From Monocercomonoides exilis (lineage: Eukaryota; Preaxostyla; Oxymonadida; Polymastigidae), in contig LSRY02000015.1 in assembly GCA_001643675.2 (NCBI GenBank), positions 67,001-131,000 on the forward strand: DNA of 64,000 nucleotides, in the 5' to 3' direction. Positions 20,943 through 32,312 of this stretch are shown piece by piece. The notes under the pieces are model-generated. The model was not told the origin of the DNA. It searched no databases and worked only from the letters and a program-made list of their open reading frames with translations. The translations under genes and the position numbers were made by a program. Within the stretch, counting starts at the first letter, position 1. Each line of letters starts with the position of its first letter.

Positions 20943-21513
20943 GTCTATATTTCTTTTTTCTTTTTTGCTTTTTGTTATTTTATTTTGAAAATTATGTTAT
21001 GTTTGTTGAATGAAAATAATTTTGATTCGTATTTATAAAATTATTTTTATGTGTTAAAAAATTTTCTATTGAATGTTTATTTTTGAATTTATTAATTTTT
21101 TAATTTATTTTGAATTCTGAAAATGTGATTTCTGTGAAAACTCAAAATAAAATGCTATTTTGCTCTTCAACTGTTTGTTTTATTTTACTAGAAGAAGAGC
21201 GTGTTAAAATTTTGAGTTTTTGTGAATCTTTGTTTTTTGAATTAAGAAACAAAAAATTTTTTATTCTTCTTTTATTTATTTTTAATTCATTATGTTTGAA
21301 AATGGTTATTGATTGATTAGAATGTCCTTTCAGCAAGAATGTTAAAATCTTCATTTATTTCAAAAATCAGAAAATTTGCGAATATGGGACAAAATTTTTC
21401 CAATCCAACTTTTGTTCCGACCACAATTTTTTTTCCAAGATTTTCAATTTCTATATTTTTTTGTCATTTAAAGTTGTTGGGGTTAATAATGCAACCAATA
21501 CTTCATTCCTTTG

Positions 21514-21560
<47 letters not shown>

Positions 21561-21867
21561 ATACCTGAATAAAGTGAATAAAAAGTTTGTTTTCCTGGAA
21601 AACTGAATCTGGACCCAAAGCCTGCAAGTTATTGCAATAATTGAACAATTATTGCAAATAACAGGACGGATTCAGTCTTGTCCTCAATTTGGAATAGCCC
21701 AAATCTCACAGGATAAGCAAAAACAAACTTTTTCTTCACAAAAGGCAAAAGTTCAAAAAAAAAAAAGAAGAAGAAGACTAAAAAAATAAGAAAGAAAGAA
21801 AATAAAAAAAGGAAAAATGAAACAAAAAACATACCTGAAATTTATCTATGAATATTTATAACAAAAA
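20943..21867. other. Gene-free AT-rich stretch with poly(A) and a palindrome
   Basis: Holds a 46-base poly(A) run (21514-21559), a near-perfect palindrome around 21630-21660 (ttattgcaataattg mirrored by caattattgcaaataa), and two direct copies of acatacctgaa (about 21559 and 21830). Read on the minus strand the latter give CAG|GTATGT, a good donor context, but no convincing exons join across them. Confidence 0.45.
21514..21559 (+). repeat. Poly(A) tract, 46 bases
   Basis: An uninterrupted run of A counted directly in the sequence. Confidence 0.95.
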
Positions 21868-23931
21868 TTAAAAATTAAAATTTTCATTTTCATTTATTAA
21901 TTTCATTCTCTTTTCAATAACATCTCTAACTCTTCTTCGAACCTTTCCATTAACTTTCTCAGTTATTGGAAAAGCATCATTATTTTCTTTATTGAACACT
22001 TTTCTTGGTTTATCATCCAGACTCACTCTCATTTTGTATTCTATTTCTTTTAAGAACACATTTTCATTGCAACTGAGAGGCGAAGCAAGCAATTGAGTTC
22101 CATTTGACTCAAAATGCAAGTAATTTTTCATTCCTTTGATGACCAACTCTTCCCATCGATAATCCATCGGTTCTTCATGACTGAAAACAAAAAAATAGTT
22201 GTTGAAAAGTTGAAAACATCAAATGAATGAAAAAACAAACATCAAAAAGAAATGCTTCGTTCTGTTCAGTTTTTCTGCCTGCTCGCTTGGCTGTGAAACT
22301 TCATCCATTCGCCCTGCTAAATTAAAAAAAGAAATATCAGAAATCATAGAAGAAATATTTATTAAAGAATTTGGCTCATGAATTCCAAAAAGATAAGAAT
22401 TACACTGTAAACAAAAAAAATCAATGAGATCGTACACATTATTCAATGTACGATCACCAAGATTGTTGTTTATTAACTGTGTCAAAAAACCAAATTCACT
22501 GTCACAGTCACTCTTTCCATGATGTTCGGCAAAGAATGAGAGTGAACAGTGATAATTCTTAAACAAAAAAGAATTTGGAGAAAACAGTAAATGCAAAATA
22601 TGTGAATTTCGAAAATGAGGACCATTATCACAAAAAAAGTGAAAAGAATTAACATTTGAAAAAATATCAAAACGTAAAAGTTTATAAATACATTCACAAA
22701 CAAAACGATAATCGTGAGATAATATTTCAGAAAAAAAATTGAAACAACATTTTCGAAAAATTCCAAAACAATCAACAAAATATACGACAAAACATAAATG
22801 GGAAATTTGTTTTTTGTTAAAAAAAGATCTTCCCGTTTCATTATTGGAAATTGGCAAACACCAATTTTCCTTAAAATCCATAATAATAATAACTTCATCA
22901 TTTTTCAGATTTTCTTTCATTTCATAAAAATAATTTCTTTGATGAGTCGCCATTTTCAAATGTTTATCAATAATTTCTATTTCATTCTTTTCGTCTTCAT
23001 TCAACTCACCTCCTTTTCTTTCCATTTCCGCTTTTTTCTTTTTCAAATATGTGCCCCTTTCACAGACTTCGCATAAGTCTGTCCGTTTCTTCGCTTTAAT
23101 AAAATTTCTTGTTTTTTTACAAAAATTTGAATAAGATAACTTTACATTTATTTCTTTTTTCATTTCTTCAAACAGTTCTTTCTTTGTTTTATCAATGATT
23201 CTTTTCTCATTCATAGAAAAAATCTTTTTCTTTTCATCTCTTTTTCGTTTTTCGTTTTCATTTTCTTTCGAATTTTCTTTCTATAAAACTTCTTTTCTTT
23301 CATTCAATCCAATATTTTTTGTCCTTTTCTTTTTTTCTTCGAAGCACATATCCATACCTTCATCACTGTTTTCCTCAACGAAATTGAATGTTAAATTCAA
23401 ATCAACGGAAGAAATGTTCTTGTGTTTATCTTTTATATCATTATTTTTATTTTCATCAATTTCTTTTTCTTTTACTTTTTTTTGTGTTTCTTTTTCTTTT
23501 TTTGTTATTTTTTTCTTTTTCTCATCATTCAAAATATTTGTTGATTGATGATTATCGATTGATTGATGATTATCTTCTTCGAGACAATCGAAATTGCTAG
23601 CATTATACAGTGGCTCGGATGATTTTGATTCTCCATGTTTTCTTTGACTAACCGTCGATTGTTCATCCCCAACAATGGAAGTTGGCGGAGGGAATTTTTG
23701 AGTGGAACACCCATTTTGATTGTGCACAATCACTTTCAGAATAGAACCAAGAAGCCAATTATTTTAGAAAATTCACAAAAAGAATGTCAAAAAACAGAAA
23801 TCATTTCAATTGTGAATTAAAGTTCGATTATTGAAAACAAAGTGCAAACATTTCTTCATGTGTCTTCCATTCGTGCAGCTAGCTGAACTATTTTTAAGAA
23901 GCCACTTTTCAACAAGTGAAAAGTCTTCCAT
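21868..23931 (-). CDS. DDE-type transposase-like gene, three exons, one internal TAG
   Basis: Exons on the minus strand: 23931-23850, 23732-22241 and 22180-21868. Introns are 117 and 60 nt, with donors GTTTGC and GTTTGT. Phases agree throughout and the total is 629 codons including the stop. A single in-frame TAG at 23281-23283 splits the main exon. Residues visible in order: MEDFSLVEKWLLKN at the N-terminus, a lysine/glutamate-rich linker, a CEVC pair, then a core with IIIMDFKENW (candidate first catalytic Asp), FFCDNGPHFRNSH (candidate second Asp) and FFAEHHGKSDCDSEFGF (candidate third acidic residue in an HGK-x-x-CD context). This order fits a cut-and-paste transposase of a DDE type whose superfamily I cannot name with certainty. 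The C-terminal exon (YRWEELVIKGMKNYLHFES onward) is basic. The intact splicing argues for recent activity; the TAG may have inactivated it. Confidence 0.65.
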
Positions 23932-24623
23932 TTCTTTTCAAATGAATAAAAAGAATCAAAAACGAAAACAAATAGCACACTTTTATCTGAAACGCATCTT
24001 TCTGTGTGATGTGAATTTTTTTCGAGATTTCTATTGGAGAATCTTTCTTTGGAGTAGTAATATTCGCCTTTTGTGATGAGCCAGCCACACTTTAAAAGTT
24101 CCTTCCAGGAAAATTCCGAGGAAACAGCAGAAAGACAAGAAACTTTGTCATTTCTGTCAAGTGTGGAATACAGAATAGAAAGATTTTTTAAAACGTTGTT
24201 TGTTTTTTCTATAAAATATGTGCATTTTTTATATTTTGCTTATCAATCAACTTAAATATTCTCGATGGGAATTGGGTTTGAAATAACAATATTATTACAA
24301 ATCAAAAATGAAACATAGGATTTGAATTTATAAATGCGAAAGATTGAAAATATATAAAATTATTATCCTTGGTGTTTCCAAAATGTTTTTGATTATAAAT
24401 AAACTCAAATACAAAAAAATCAAAAAATTTTTAAAACGCTAAAAATGAACATTGACAAATGGCAATTTGTCTGATTATTCACTTATAATTGAGTAAATAA
24501 TATCTATTTCAAAATGAAAACAGAAAAAAACACAACAGATCAAATATTCAGATAAAAAACATATAAACAAAGAAATATCTCCCAATTTCCATCGAAATAA
24601 TAAATTGATTGATAAAAAAAATA
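23932..24623. other. Gene-free spacer
   Basis: Upstream flank of the transposase-like gene. Small open frames only, with no domain signal or paired splice sites. Confidence 0.45.
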
Positions 24624-24872
24624 TTAATCGAAAAACGCACAACAGTTATTTCCAAAAGTTGAGAAAAAACCACGCAAACCAATATATTTCTCCTCAATGA
24701 TCGACCGAAAGGATTTTCCATATTTGCTGTGAAATGCATAATAATAGAGAAATCCTTCCGGGTCCTCCGGAGCTCTTTTTTCAATAAAGTTGTGAATTTC
24801 AAAGGCGTGTCGACTTTTCGTCGAACGGGGCTTTGAGGAGTATTTATTCATTTCTTGGTTAATTTGGCTCAT
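24624..24872 (-). CDS. Small hypothetical protein
   Basis: An ATG-initiated frame of 82 residues starting MSQINQEMNKYSSKPRSTKS. A short globular-looking part follows (EIHNFIEKRAPEDPEGFLYY then KYGKSFRSIIEEKYIGLRGF). The spacing of hydrophobic residues and the KYGKSF...LRGF segment loosely recall a LOTUS/OST-type winged helix, but this is only an impression. There is no conserved neighbour. It could be a chance frame or one exon of a larger gene. Confidence 0.3.
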   Translation of the reverse strand: MSQINQEMNKYSSKPRSTKSRHAFEIHNFIEKRAPEDPEGFLYYYAFHSKYGKSFRSIIEEKYIGLRGFFSTFGNNCCAFFD

Positions 24873-27690
24873 CTCTTATGGGTCATTCAATTATTTGCAT
24901 AATTTTTTTTTCAAAATTGAAAATTTTGTTAATAGCATGAATTATTTCTTCAATGTTTAAGCTAAAAATTCAAAAAGCTGCAAGAAACATTGTATGCTTG
25001 GAAATTTTAATATTTTCTTGAGTGGTATTTCTTTTAAGTTTTTTATTTCTTTTCTCTAAAAGTTGCAAATAATAATGCAAAAAGGAATCGAACCTTCTGA
25101 AAACAAGTATATTTTATTCAAAAATTTCGAATATCTCAATGAACAAAGAAACCAATTTGTTTTAAGTTTTCTGAGATTGATCCAAGAATTGCATTTATAT
25201 TTCGTTTGAAATGAACTGTGCAAAGAAAAATTCATAAACATTTCAATAGATCAGCTCAAGCATTTCGAAAAACAACACATTATTATCCATCGTGAACTGA
25301 AATATAATTCAAATACAAGACAAAAATTAAATTTGTCAAATCAACAATTTGTTGATAATTTTTCCACTTCAAAATAAATTTGATTTCAATTCATGATTTG
25401 CACACATTTTTTAAATTCTCTAGCAATACAGATTAACTTTTTCAAGAATTATTTTTTCCTGAAACGAACAAATAATGTGGCTTGAAGCATTATTTTCAAA
25501 ATAAATATAATGACGAGCAAATTTCAAAGAAAAAAACCCACAGCCGAACAAATAAACCACATTGAAAACCAAAACAAAAGAAAATTATTTTCTTTAGAAG
25601 AATTTGAAGACAGATATTGAAATGAAGTTCAGATTCAACGAAAAATATTTAAAACAAGTTTGTCCAATTGTTATATGATGTTGTTAAAAGTTCAAAAGCT
25701 GTTGAAATATTACACTGTTGATTTCTGCAGCACTTTTCTATAAATTCTCATTCATTTACCTGCCGAAGTGAGCAACATTAGCTGTGGTTGAAGGAGAAGC
25801 AGATGCAGATAGATCTATCATTGAGAAAAATGTAGCATTTGAAGAAAAAAGTTACTATGAGCTTGGAAATGTGGATATCGGAATTAACACTTATTGAGCG
25901 AAAAGCAACTGGGTAATCTGGCGGAAAGTTTGTAATGAAGCTTGAGGAGTATTGAACTTATAAGGGCAGAATGATAAAGAAATCGAAAGCTGAAGATTTG
26001 AAAATATCGCATAAAACCATTCCAGACTGGAGCAGGAGAAGAAGAAAAAGAAGAAGAAGAATTAGAATATGCAGTAACTGATTTGTTAGCAATATTTTTT
26101 ATTGTCTTCTGTTTTGTTGTTGCTGAGCCGCACTTTTGCTCAAAAATTGGTGATCCATTGCCTCTTCGGCTTTTATGGACTTTGGAGGGTTTGGCATCAC
26201 TCAATTACAAATGAATAAAGAAATGTCACAGTAGCAACTCGTCTTTTCTGATTGGAATGCTAATTGTTCTGAAGGAGCTCATGACAGATGAATCAGAGAG
26301 AAGAGAAGGATACACGTCATTAAACAGTTTCTTGAATTCAAGAAGCGTCGGATGAGAATTGACAATCATCTGTGTGCTGTTTGCCTTCTTCATTGGATAA
26401 AAAAATGTTTTAATTGAATTGCACACTGTATTCAAAGCGCTTGTGCAGTTGCAGCTCGTAGCTTTCGCTCCTCAGCTCATTCAGCAGCACTCGCTTTGTC
26501 TGTTGGAATCACTTCAGCATCCCGTTGTTTGCCTTCCATGGAAACAGAACTTGCTCAGTTGCCAGCTCAGACGCGATGCACACATTACCAAGGTGGTTAT
26601 ATTTTATCTTATCGTACAGCTCAGAATCGCTTCCTTGTTCTTACAGTTGAGAGAATGCTTGTTTTGTGCTCGGATCCCCATTCCATTTGTAATGAGATAT
26701 TAAAATTGTGATTATTCAGACAAATGGCAAAGAAAACTCAGTTACAGACTACAGTTTAATAAATCCTGATTTTAAAGATGAATAAACTGAAGAAGTCGAT
26801 AATTTAGCAATTTGAACTGAATAATGCTAGAATTAGCATCTTTTCGATAATCATGAAAATATGTTATCAGACTTCACGTCTCAGTATATAAAGCCTTTTC
26901 ATAACTCTTGTCAAAGGATACATTCCAAGCAGCGCGTGTTTTTTTTTTGTTGTGTGAACGATATCCAGTTTTCTCCAAACAGCAACATTGAAACCCTTCG
27001 AAGATTCAACTACTGATCATCTTTTGCTTCACACAAACGATTTCTTGGATAGAAATTATCAATAAATGAACAATTCTTCTTCCCCCTCTTCATTTTGCTA
27101 TGATTATACCTCTTTCCTCTCTTAGAAATCATATACTTCATTTTCTATTGTTCGTTTCCTGAAAAATAATTGATTTTTGTGCATCTCCATATTTTCACCT
27201 CCTCTTTCCATTTTTACCATCATGAGAAAATCTTCTTTTGTAATAACAATTATCAGGAGCAAATCATCACCATTTATATCAAATCGTTAGCAGCAACATA
27301 AGCGATTTTGTTAAACTTCTGTTCCTGTTAAAAGTACTTTTAAATGAAAGCAATGTTTAAAGCCAAACCTTTCATATGTCTCCTCATGTTATTTCCTTTT
27401 ATATCGAAATTGTTTCGAAAACACAAAATAAACTTTTATTATGGAATAGTTTTCAATTCCTTTTTTTGTATCATTGGAATATAAACATTATGACTAGAAT
27501 GCATAATAAGTTTGGAACAAAACATGGGTTTTTTCATAAATGGAAAAATTATGCCCCATATTTTGAAAAAAGAAATACAAATTATGGAAAATCAAATGCT
27601 AAACAGCCAAAAAATTAAAATTAAAATTAAAATATAAATTCAAACGTGAGACACAATCTTTACGAAACGCTATTTGTTTTTTTGAATAAA
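24873..27690. other. 2.8-kb stretch without a supported gene
   Basis: Mostly AT-rich. Between about 26226 and 26600 the minus strand is less AT-rich and has short protein-like pieces in register. One contains ASELATEQVLFPWKANNGML, one LLNELRSESYELQLHKRFEY and one LLEFKKLFNDVYPSLLSDSS, separated by stops or possible short introns. This may be a decayed gene or a set of exons, but I cannot name it or close a reading frame. Confidence 0.35.
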
Positions 27691-27692
27691 CC

Positions 27693-27728
27693 AAACCAAA
27701 CCAAACCAAACAAACAAACAAACAAACA
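27693..27728. repeat. AAACC/AAAC microsatellite
   Basis: Four to five copies of aaacc pass into four to five copies of aaac immediately downstream of the GRAM-domain gene's stop. Confidence 0.8.
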
Positions 27729-27730
27729 TA

Positions 27731-28900
27731 TTAAAAAATAACCAACAATCCACTTTTCAAAATTTTATCTTTCCTTTCACAGATTGTTATGATCTTCCCT
27801 TTCGAAACAGCATCCGCAATCCAGTTTGCAGCGCGGAGGATTGCAAAATGCCCTTCTTCCTTCTCATTCATCGCTGCAAGCTCGCTGTCGCATTCACCAA
27901 TAAGCGACGGATTTGACGAAAGCATCATCAGCTTCTGGTAATCCATCTCTTCCTCTTGCTGCTCTTCGTTCGCTTCGTCATCTTCACCCATAAGCAAAGA
28001 GGAAGACGAAGATGCTGCTTCTGAAGAAGGGCTCAGAAAAGTCGAATTTTTCCTCTTAGCTTTTCTTTCTTCCCTCCTCTTCATCTTCCATTCTTCGTGC
28101 ATCTTTCGCATCATCTGAATCAGTTTCGCAGTGGATGAGTCAAATGCCACAATGTCTTCAAAACCGATTGCTTTCACACACAATCTTCTTCCACACAATC
28201 AGCACACACATCAAATTGAGATATGACTTCACGCAAAGCGCATGGACAAGAATTACTCAAATGTGGTGTTAATGCTACATAACTGTCTCACTTACCTTTA
28301 GATCCACTGTTTCTGTACAGACTGCACAGCCATTTTCCCTTTGAACTCATTTCATCGCCTTTCTTTGTCTCTTCCCATCCTTCTTCCATCAGGTCAATGT
28401 CCACTTAATGGAGACGATGTCTTGATTCCCCACGCATTCTGCTCCTTGTTTGCCGATCGGATCAGACTGTCATACGAGTCGGCAATCAGCCACTCCCGCT
28501 GCTTCTTTTTGTTCAGCGCTGTAATGAAGATGAACCGCGCATGCGTTTGTGCCTTCATCAACGTTAGTAACGTGGTAATTCAAAGCAGAAACAGACTCGG
28601 CCACACATCCGAGGCGAACACACAGAACAGCAGGAACGATATAAACAGCTGCATCTTCAGCAGCCGCCTATGCAACGATCCAACAAGAAGGTGTTCGTAT
28701 TCGTTCTCGGAAGACGGGAACTTCAGCTTTTTAATGATTCCCTTGCTCCATTTGATGAATTCGGGGCAGAGCTCTGTGCTTGGATCAGATTCTGTTTCAA
28801 TGTCAATGATTGAGTCAGGATTAGAATTGGGAGAAGAAGAAGAGGCAGAAGAGGATGTAAGGAGGATGAAAATTTATTTTGAGAGAAATATTTGAAAATG
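27731..28900 (-). CDS. GRAM-domain protein, multi-exon, possibly damaged
   Basis: On the minus strand, the frame from about 28868 to 28410 reads as a GRAM domain. It has EFIKWSKGIIKKLKFPSSE, then EHLLVGSLHRRLLKMQLFIS, then LLFCVFASDVWP, and after an in-frame TGA at 28580-28582 it continues ITTLLTLMKAQTHARFIFIT. This matches the family order (FP-x-x-E, C-x-L-x-R-x-LL-x-x-G-x-L-x-(I/V)S, LCF-x-SN). Downstream pieces include an exon ending at a clear AAAG|GTAAGT donor (about 28276) and a last exon 28186-27731 with FEDIVAFDSSTAKLIQMMRK, a Lys/Arg-rich helix and an acidic region, ending in TAA. A further upstream helical piece (LEISNDDMLLQTLHLLFEIE onward) at about 29059-28936 may belong to it. 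The start codon and several exon edges are unresolved. GRAM domains bind membrane lipids in other eukaryotes. Confidence 0.45.
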
Positions 28901-29059
28901 AATTGAATATGATTGAAAATATTCTGTTCACTAGTTTCCAAATGCTTCAGCTTTCTCGATAATAGCCTCTAAAAAAATCTTTTCTGTCATTTTCATCTCG
29001 ATTTCGAACAGCAAATGCAGAGTTTGCAGAAGCATGTCGTCGTTTGAGATTTCCAAACT

Positions 29060-29722
29060 AGAAAAAGCAGAAATGTGTTTGAGTATCCACAAATAAGAAA
29101 GAAAAACATTAACGAATATTTTCCAACTTATGATGACTTGATAAACAAACCGATTGAATGTGTTTACCTAACAGCGAAAAATAAATCTGCTTATCTTATC
29201 AACTTTTTTCAGTTGTGATAAGTATAAACAAAAATTGATCTCCCTTTTTATAATGAGCGAAACAAAGAAATAACTCATTCATTAAGATTTTCGGAGATGC
29301 TCAACTCAACATCAAGTTGAAAAAATTCATTATTATTCTATGATAGACTCTTCGTTTCCTTCTTTTTCCGATTTTTCAAAAAATCGTCTTCTCAACTTTT
29401 ATTTTTGACTTCCTTGAATCCAAAATATAAAATATTTTGCTATTTTTTCCAGAAAATTTGCATTACTCCTTTCTTTATTCATCATTTTTCACTATTCTCT
29501 TTCATTTGATATTTCTCTTCAAAATCTAAAACATATAACAAAAAAATCAATCAAAAGTCAATAAAACTCAATTCTAAATTAAACTTTTTATATTACAATC
29601 ATCAATATAAAAAAAAGAATAAAAACATAAAATAAGATCCATTCTTGTTGCATTTATTATGGTTTGACTATTTAGGATTATTAAAACACACAATTAAGTT
29701 GCAAAAAGCATAGAGATATTCA
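29060..29722. other. Intergenic region upstream of RPLP2
   Basis: AT-rich with no coding signal. Probably contains the P2 promoter and perhaps the unresolved 5' end of the GRAM-domain gene. Confidence 0.45.
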
Positions 29723-30155
29723 ATGAAATATACAGCAGCATTCCTTTTGTCTCAGCTTGGAGGAAAAACTCACCCAAAAAAAGCAGATCTTGTTAAGATT
29801 TTGAAAGCTGCAGGCGCGGATGTCGACGAGGGAAAGGCCGATGATTTGATTTCAAAAGTCGGAACACGCTCCGGTGAGGAAGTCTTGGAAGAAGGACAGA
29901 AGAAGATGGCGGAAGCATCACTGGCTGCCGCCGCAGCTGCATCAACTGTTGCAGCTCCATCAGCTTCTGCAGCTCCAGAGAAGGAGACAAAGAAGGAAGA
30001 AGCAAAGAAGGAAGAAAAGAAGGAGGAAGAAGAAGAAGAATTCGAAGGGGTTTGTTTTGGTTTTGTAAATTTTTTGTTTGATTATTATATTTTTAATTTT
30101 TTGAATGATTTTATTATTATTTCTTCAAAAGGGAATGTTCGATTTATTTGGCTAA
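29723..30155 (+). CDS. RPLP2: 60S acidic ribosomal protein P2
   Basis: Exons 29723-30049 and 30132-30155 with an 82-nt intron (GTTTGT...AAAAG), giving 116 residues. The N-terminus MKYTAAFLLSQLGGKTHPKK and the following ILKAAGADVDEGKADDLISK match the P2 stalk dimerisation domain (DxxxILxxxGxxxDxxxxxxLIS). A hinge of Ala/Ser/Pro and a Lys/Glu-rich stretch lead to the C-terminus GMFDLFG, encoded by the second exon and equivalent to the MGFGLFD tail of other eukaryotes. The tail recruits translation factors to the large ribosomal subunit. The usual length is about 110-115 residues. The tiny 7-residue last exon would be missed without splicing. The TAA stop at the family's normal end supports the standard genetic code. 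Confidence 0.95.
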
Positions 30156-30449
30156 GCATTTTTTCGCTCTCCCTTGTACAATTCGTTTCATTTCATTCAT
30201 ATTATTTTTTAAGAAAAAAATCAAAAAATAAAAATGAAAAAATAAAATGAATGAAATGATATAAACGCTTTCTTTTTATTTTTTATTTTTTTGAAAGTTT
30301 TTATTTGGAAAAAATTATAAATAACATTAGAAGTACCAAAGATAAGAGCCTTGAGTATATATAGGGCAATCGCATCTGTGGTACTCAGATAAGCCTCGCC
30401 CTCATCAACACCTCCTTGCGCGTGACCCATCACGATATCATCACTCTTG
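30156..30449. other. Spacer between P2 and the pyrimidine-rich block
   Basis: P2 3' flank followed by a short region with a TATATA-like sequence near 30355-30362. No gene seen. Confidence 0.4.
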
Positions 30450-31190
30450 GTGTATGCCCAATTCTCACTGCCCAACGCCACTCAGCTGCCTCCATTCTCT
30501 CTTTCACTTTCCAAGCCCAACCAGCAACAAAATCTCCACTTTTCCTCTCTGTCCATGCATCCCTCGCCCTCACACACTTCTCCCTCACCACCCCTCAACC
30601 TGCCATCTTCTCCTTCCCCCTCTTCTCCATCCCAAACAATCTCCTCCCACCTGCCCACTCCCCAATCCCTACCTCCTTCTCCATCTCCCGCTCCTCTTTC
30701 TCCTCCTTCATCTCCCTCATCCAGCCCTTCCTTTTTTCTCCTTTTTCCCTCTCTTCCCCTTTCCCTTCCCCTTCTCCATCTCCATCCCTATCCCCTTCTC
30801 CTTCATCTTCCTCATCCTCATCCTCATCCTCATCATCTTCTTTTTCTTCCCCTTCCCCTTCCCCTTCCCACCTCCAAATCCACCTCCATCTCCATCTCTC
30901 AAACGCCATCTTCTCCAACATCTCATCTCCTCAATCCCCTCTATCACTTCCATCCCTTCCCTCACACTCACTCAACCCATTCACATCAACCACTTCTTCG
31001 CCTTCTTCCTCTTCCACCAACACCAACACCAATTCAATCCCCTCCTTCTCTCCTCACTCATCTTTCTCCATTCACTCATCCCGTTTCCTTCACACTCACA
31101 ACCCCATCGATGGTGCCATTCTCCCCAACCTCAACAGCCCCTCCACTTCCCTCTCTACCTTCAATACCTCTTTTCTCCACCAAACACGCT
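30450..31190 (+). repeat. Pyrimidine-rich low-complexity block
   Basis: About 740 bases with an extreme C/T bias on the plus strand (runs such as ccttcccctt, tcctcatcct). All three plus-strand frames remain open because codons made only of C and T can never be stops, so open frames here are no evidence of coding. It lies directly 5' of the beta-helix gene fragment. Confidence 0.8.
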
Positions 31191-32312
31191 CTTCACCAAA
31201 TGCTGCTGTGGTTCATGTTGGAACTGAAACTCACAGAAAAACACCTGGAAGACTGACTTCGTTTGATCAGAACAGTTATCTTTTTGAGTGCTGTGAAAGG
31301 AATGATTCAAATGGAGGAAGTGATTATGGAGGTGCACTGAAAGTTAACTGCACTTATGCCAACTTCACAATCACTTCCTGTTCATTCAACAATTGTTCAA
31401 ATACAAATCATGGTGGAGTGTTATACTGTTATAGTTTGTTGAAAATTGATATTTCAAAATCCAATTTCACAAGTTGTTCGGCATTGCATGGAGGAGCGAA
31501 TTGTGTAGTTAATCCTCTATCCAATTCTGTTTGGACATTCTCGCAAATTAAAGTGGAAACTTGTGAAATAACTGATTGGTGTGGAACTGGCTGGTATTTT
31601 CATGTGTATGATATGACTTCAACTTGCCAATTCTTATTTTCCAAATGCAAGTGCATTTCAAATTCCGGTGGAGATTCTGCTGGTTCTCTTTCATTTGATA
31701 ATCCTCCACATAACAAACCAACTCAGTTTTTTGGTTGATGATTGCCAATTTGTAAACAATAAATTGACTGCTTCTTCCTCTTATGGAGGTGCCACAATTT
31801 ATCTTTATTCAACGTATTTTTGGATGAATGGGGAAATTTTAATCACTTTTTGTTTCTTCGATGGAAACACCGCTGCTTTAGGAAGACGAAATGATGTGTT
31901 CTTCAGTGGCAATGCCATCACCCAATCCCCGTTTGAAAATTGTGGTTCAACAACTCCATCAAAAAGAGTGTGGAACAGCAACACAGCTGACAATGATGAA
32001 TTCAATGGCTGGCTCCCCCTCATTGCCCAGAACAAAATCGTTGCAAATGGTGGAAGTGATGTCGATGTCTGTGGCAGACCCCAACAGACCCCATGTGTCA
32101 CCATCGAGTATGCCCTCACCGGCTTCATTAACCTCCTCCAAGGCGCCTCCCTCACCCTCCTCACCTCAATATTTGTTCCAACTCAAATACTCGCTTTCAG
32201 CGCGGTTGACACCAAAATCACAGGAAATAATGAATTTTTTCTGTTTTCATCAGAATTTCTTCCACTTTCCATTTCAGAAAAATACATGAGGCTTCATCGC
32301 TTCTTCAACTGA
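31080..32312 (+). pseudogene. Beta-helix surface-protein fragment with frameshift
   Basis: One frame to 31738 encodes typical repeats (GGALKVNCTYANFTITSCSF; HGGVLYCYSLLKIDISKSNF). A second frame from about 31725 continues with VDDCQFVNNKL...YGGATIYLYS and reaches the module linker VCGRPQQTPCVTIEYALTGF, the same CG-x-PC linker as in the giant protein at 5964-15953. The frame changes within a six-T run at 31727-31732: removing one T joins the two halves without loss. No start codon or signal peptide can be tied to it, because the 5' side is the pyrimidine-rich block, and the 3' end trails off at 32312 without a transmembrane segment. Best read as a truncated relic of the surface-protein family. 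Confidence 0.7.

Noticed and set aside
25080-25150. Minus-strand GGTTCGATTCC followed by T residues, resembling a tRNA B box and terminator.
   Set aside because: A T-arm can be drawn, but no A box, D-arm or acceptor stem is found in the expected upstream 60-70 bases.
28341-28895. Plus-strand 184-codon frame.
   Set aside because: The opposite strand carries a recognisable GRAM domain with a clear splice donor; the plus frame shows no known features.
30447-31256. Long overlapping open frames of 257-440 codons in all three plus-strand frames.
   Set aside because: They exist because C/T-only codons cannot be stops; their translations are Pro/Ser/Leu low complexity without domains.
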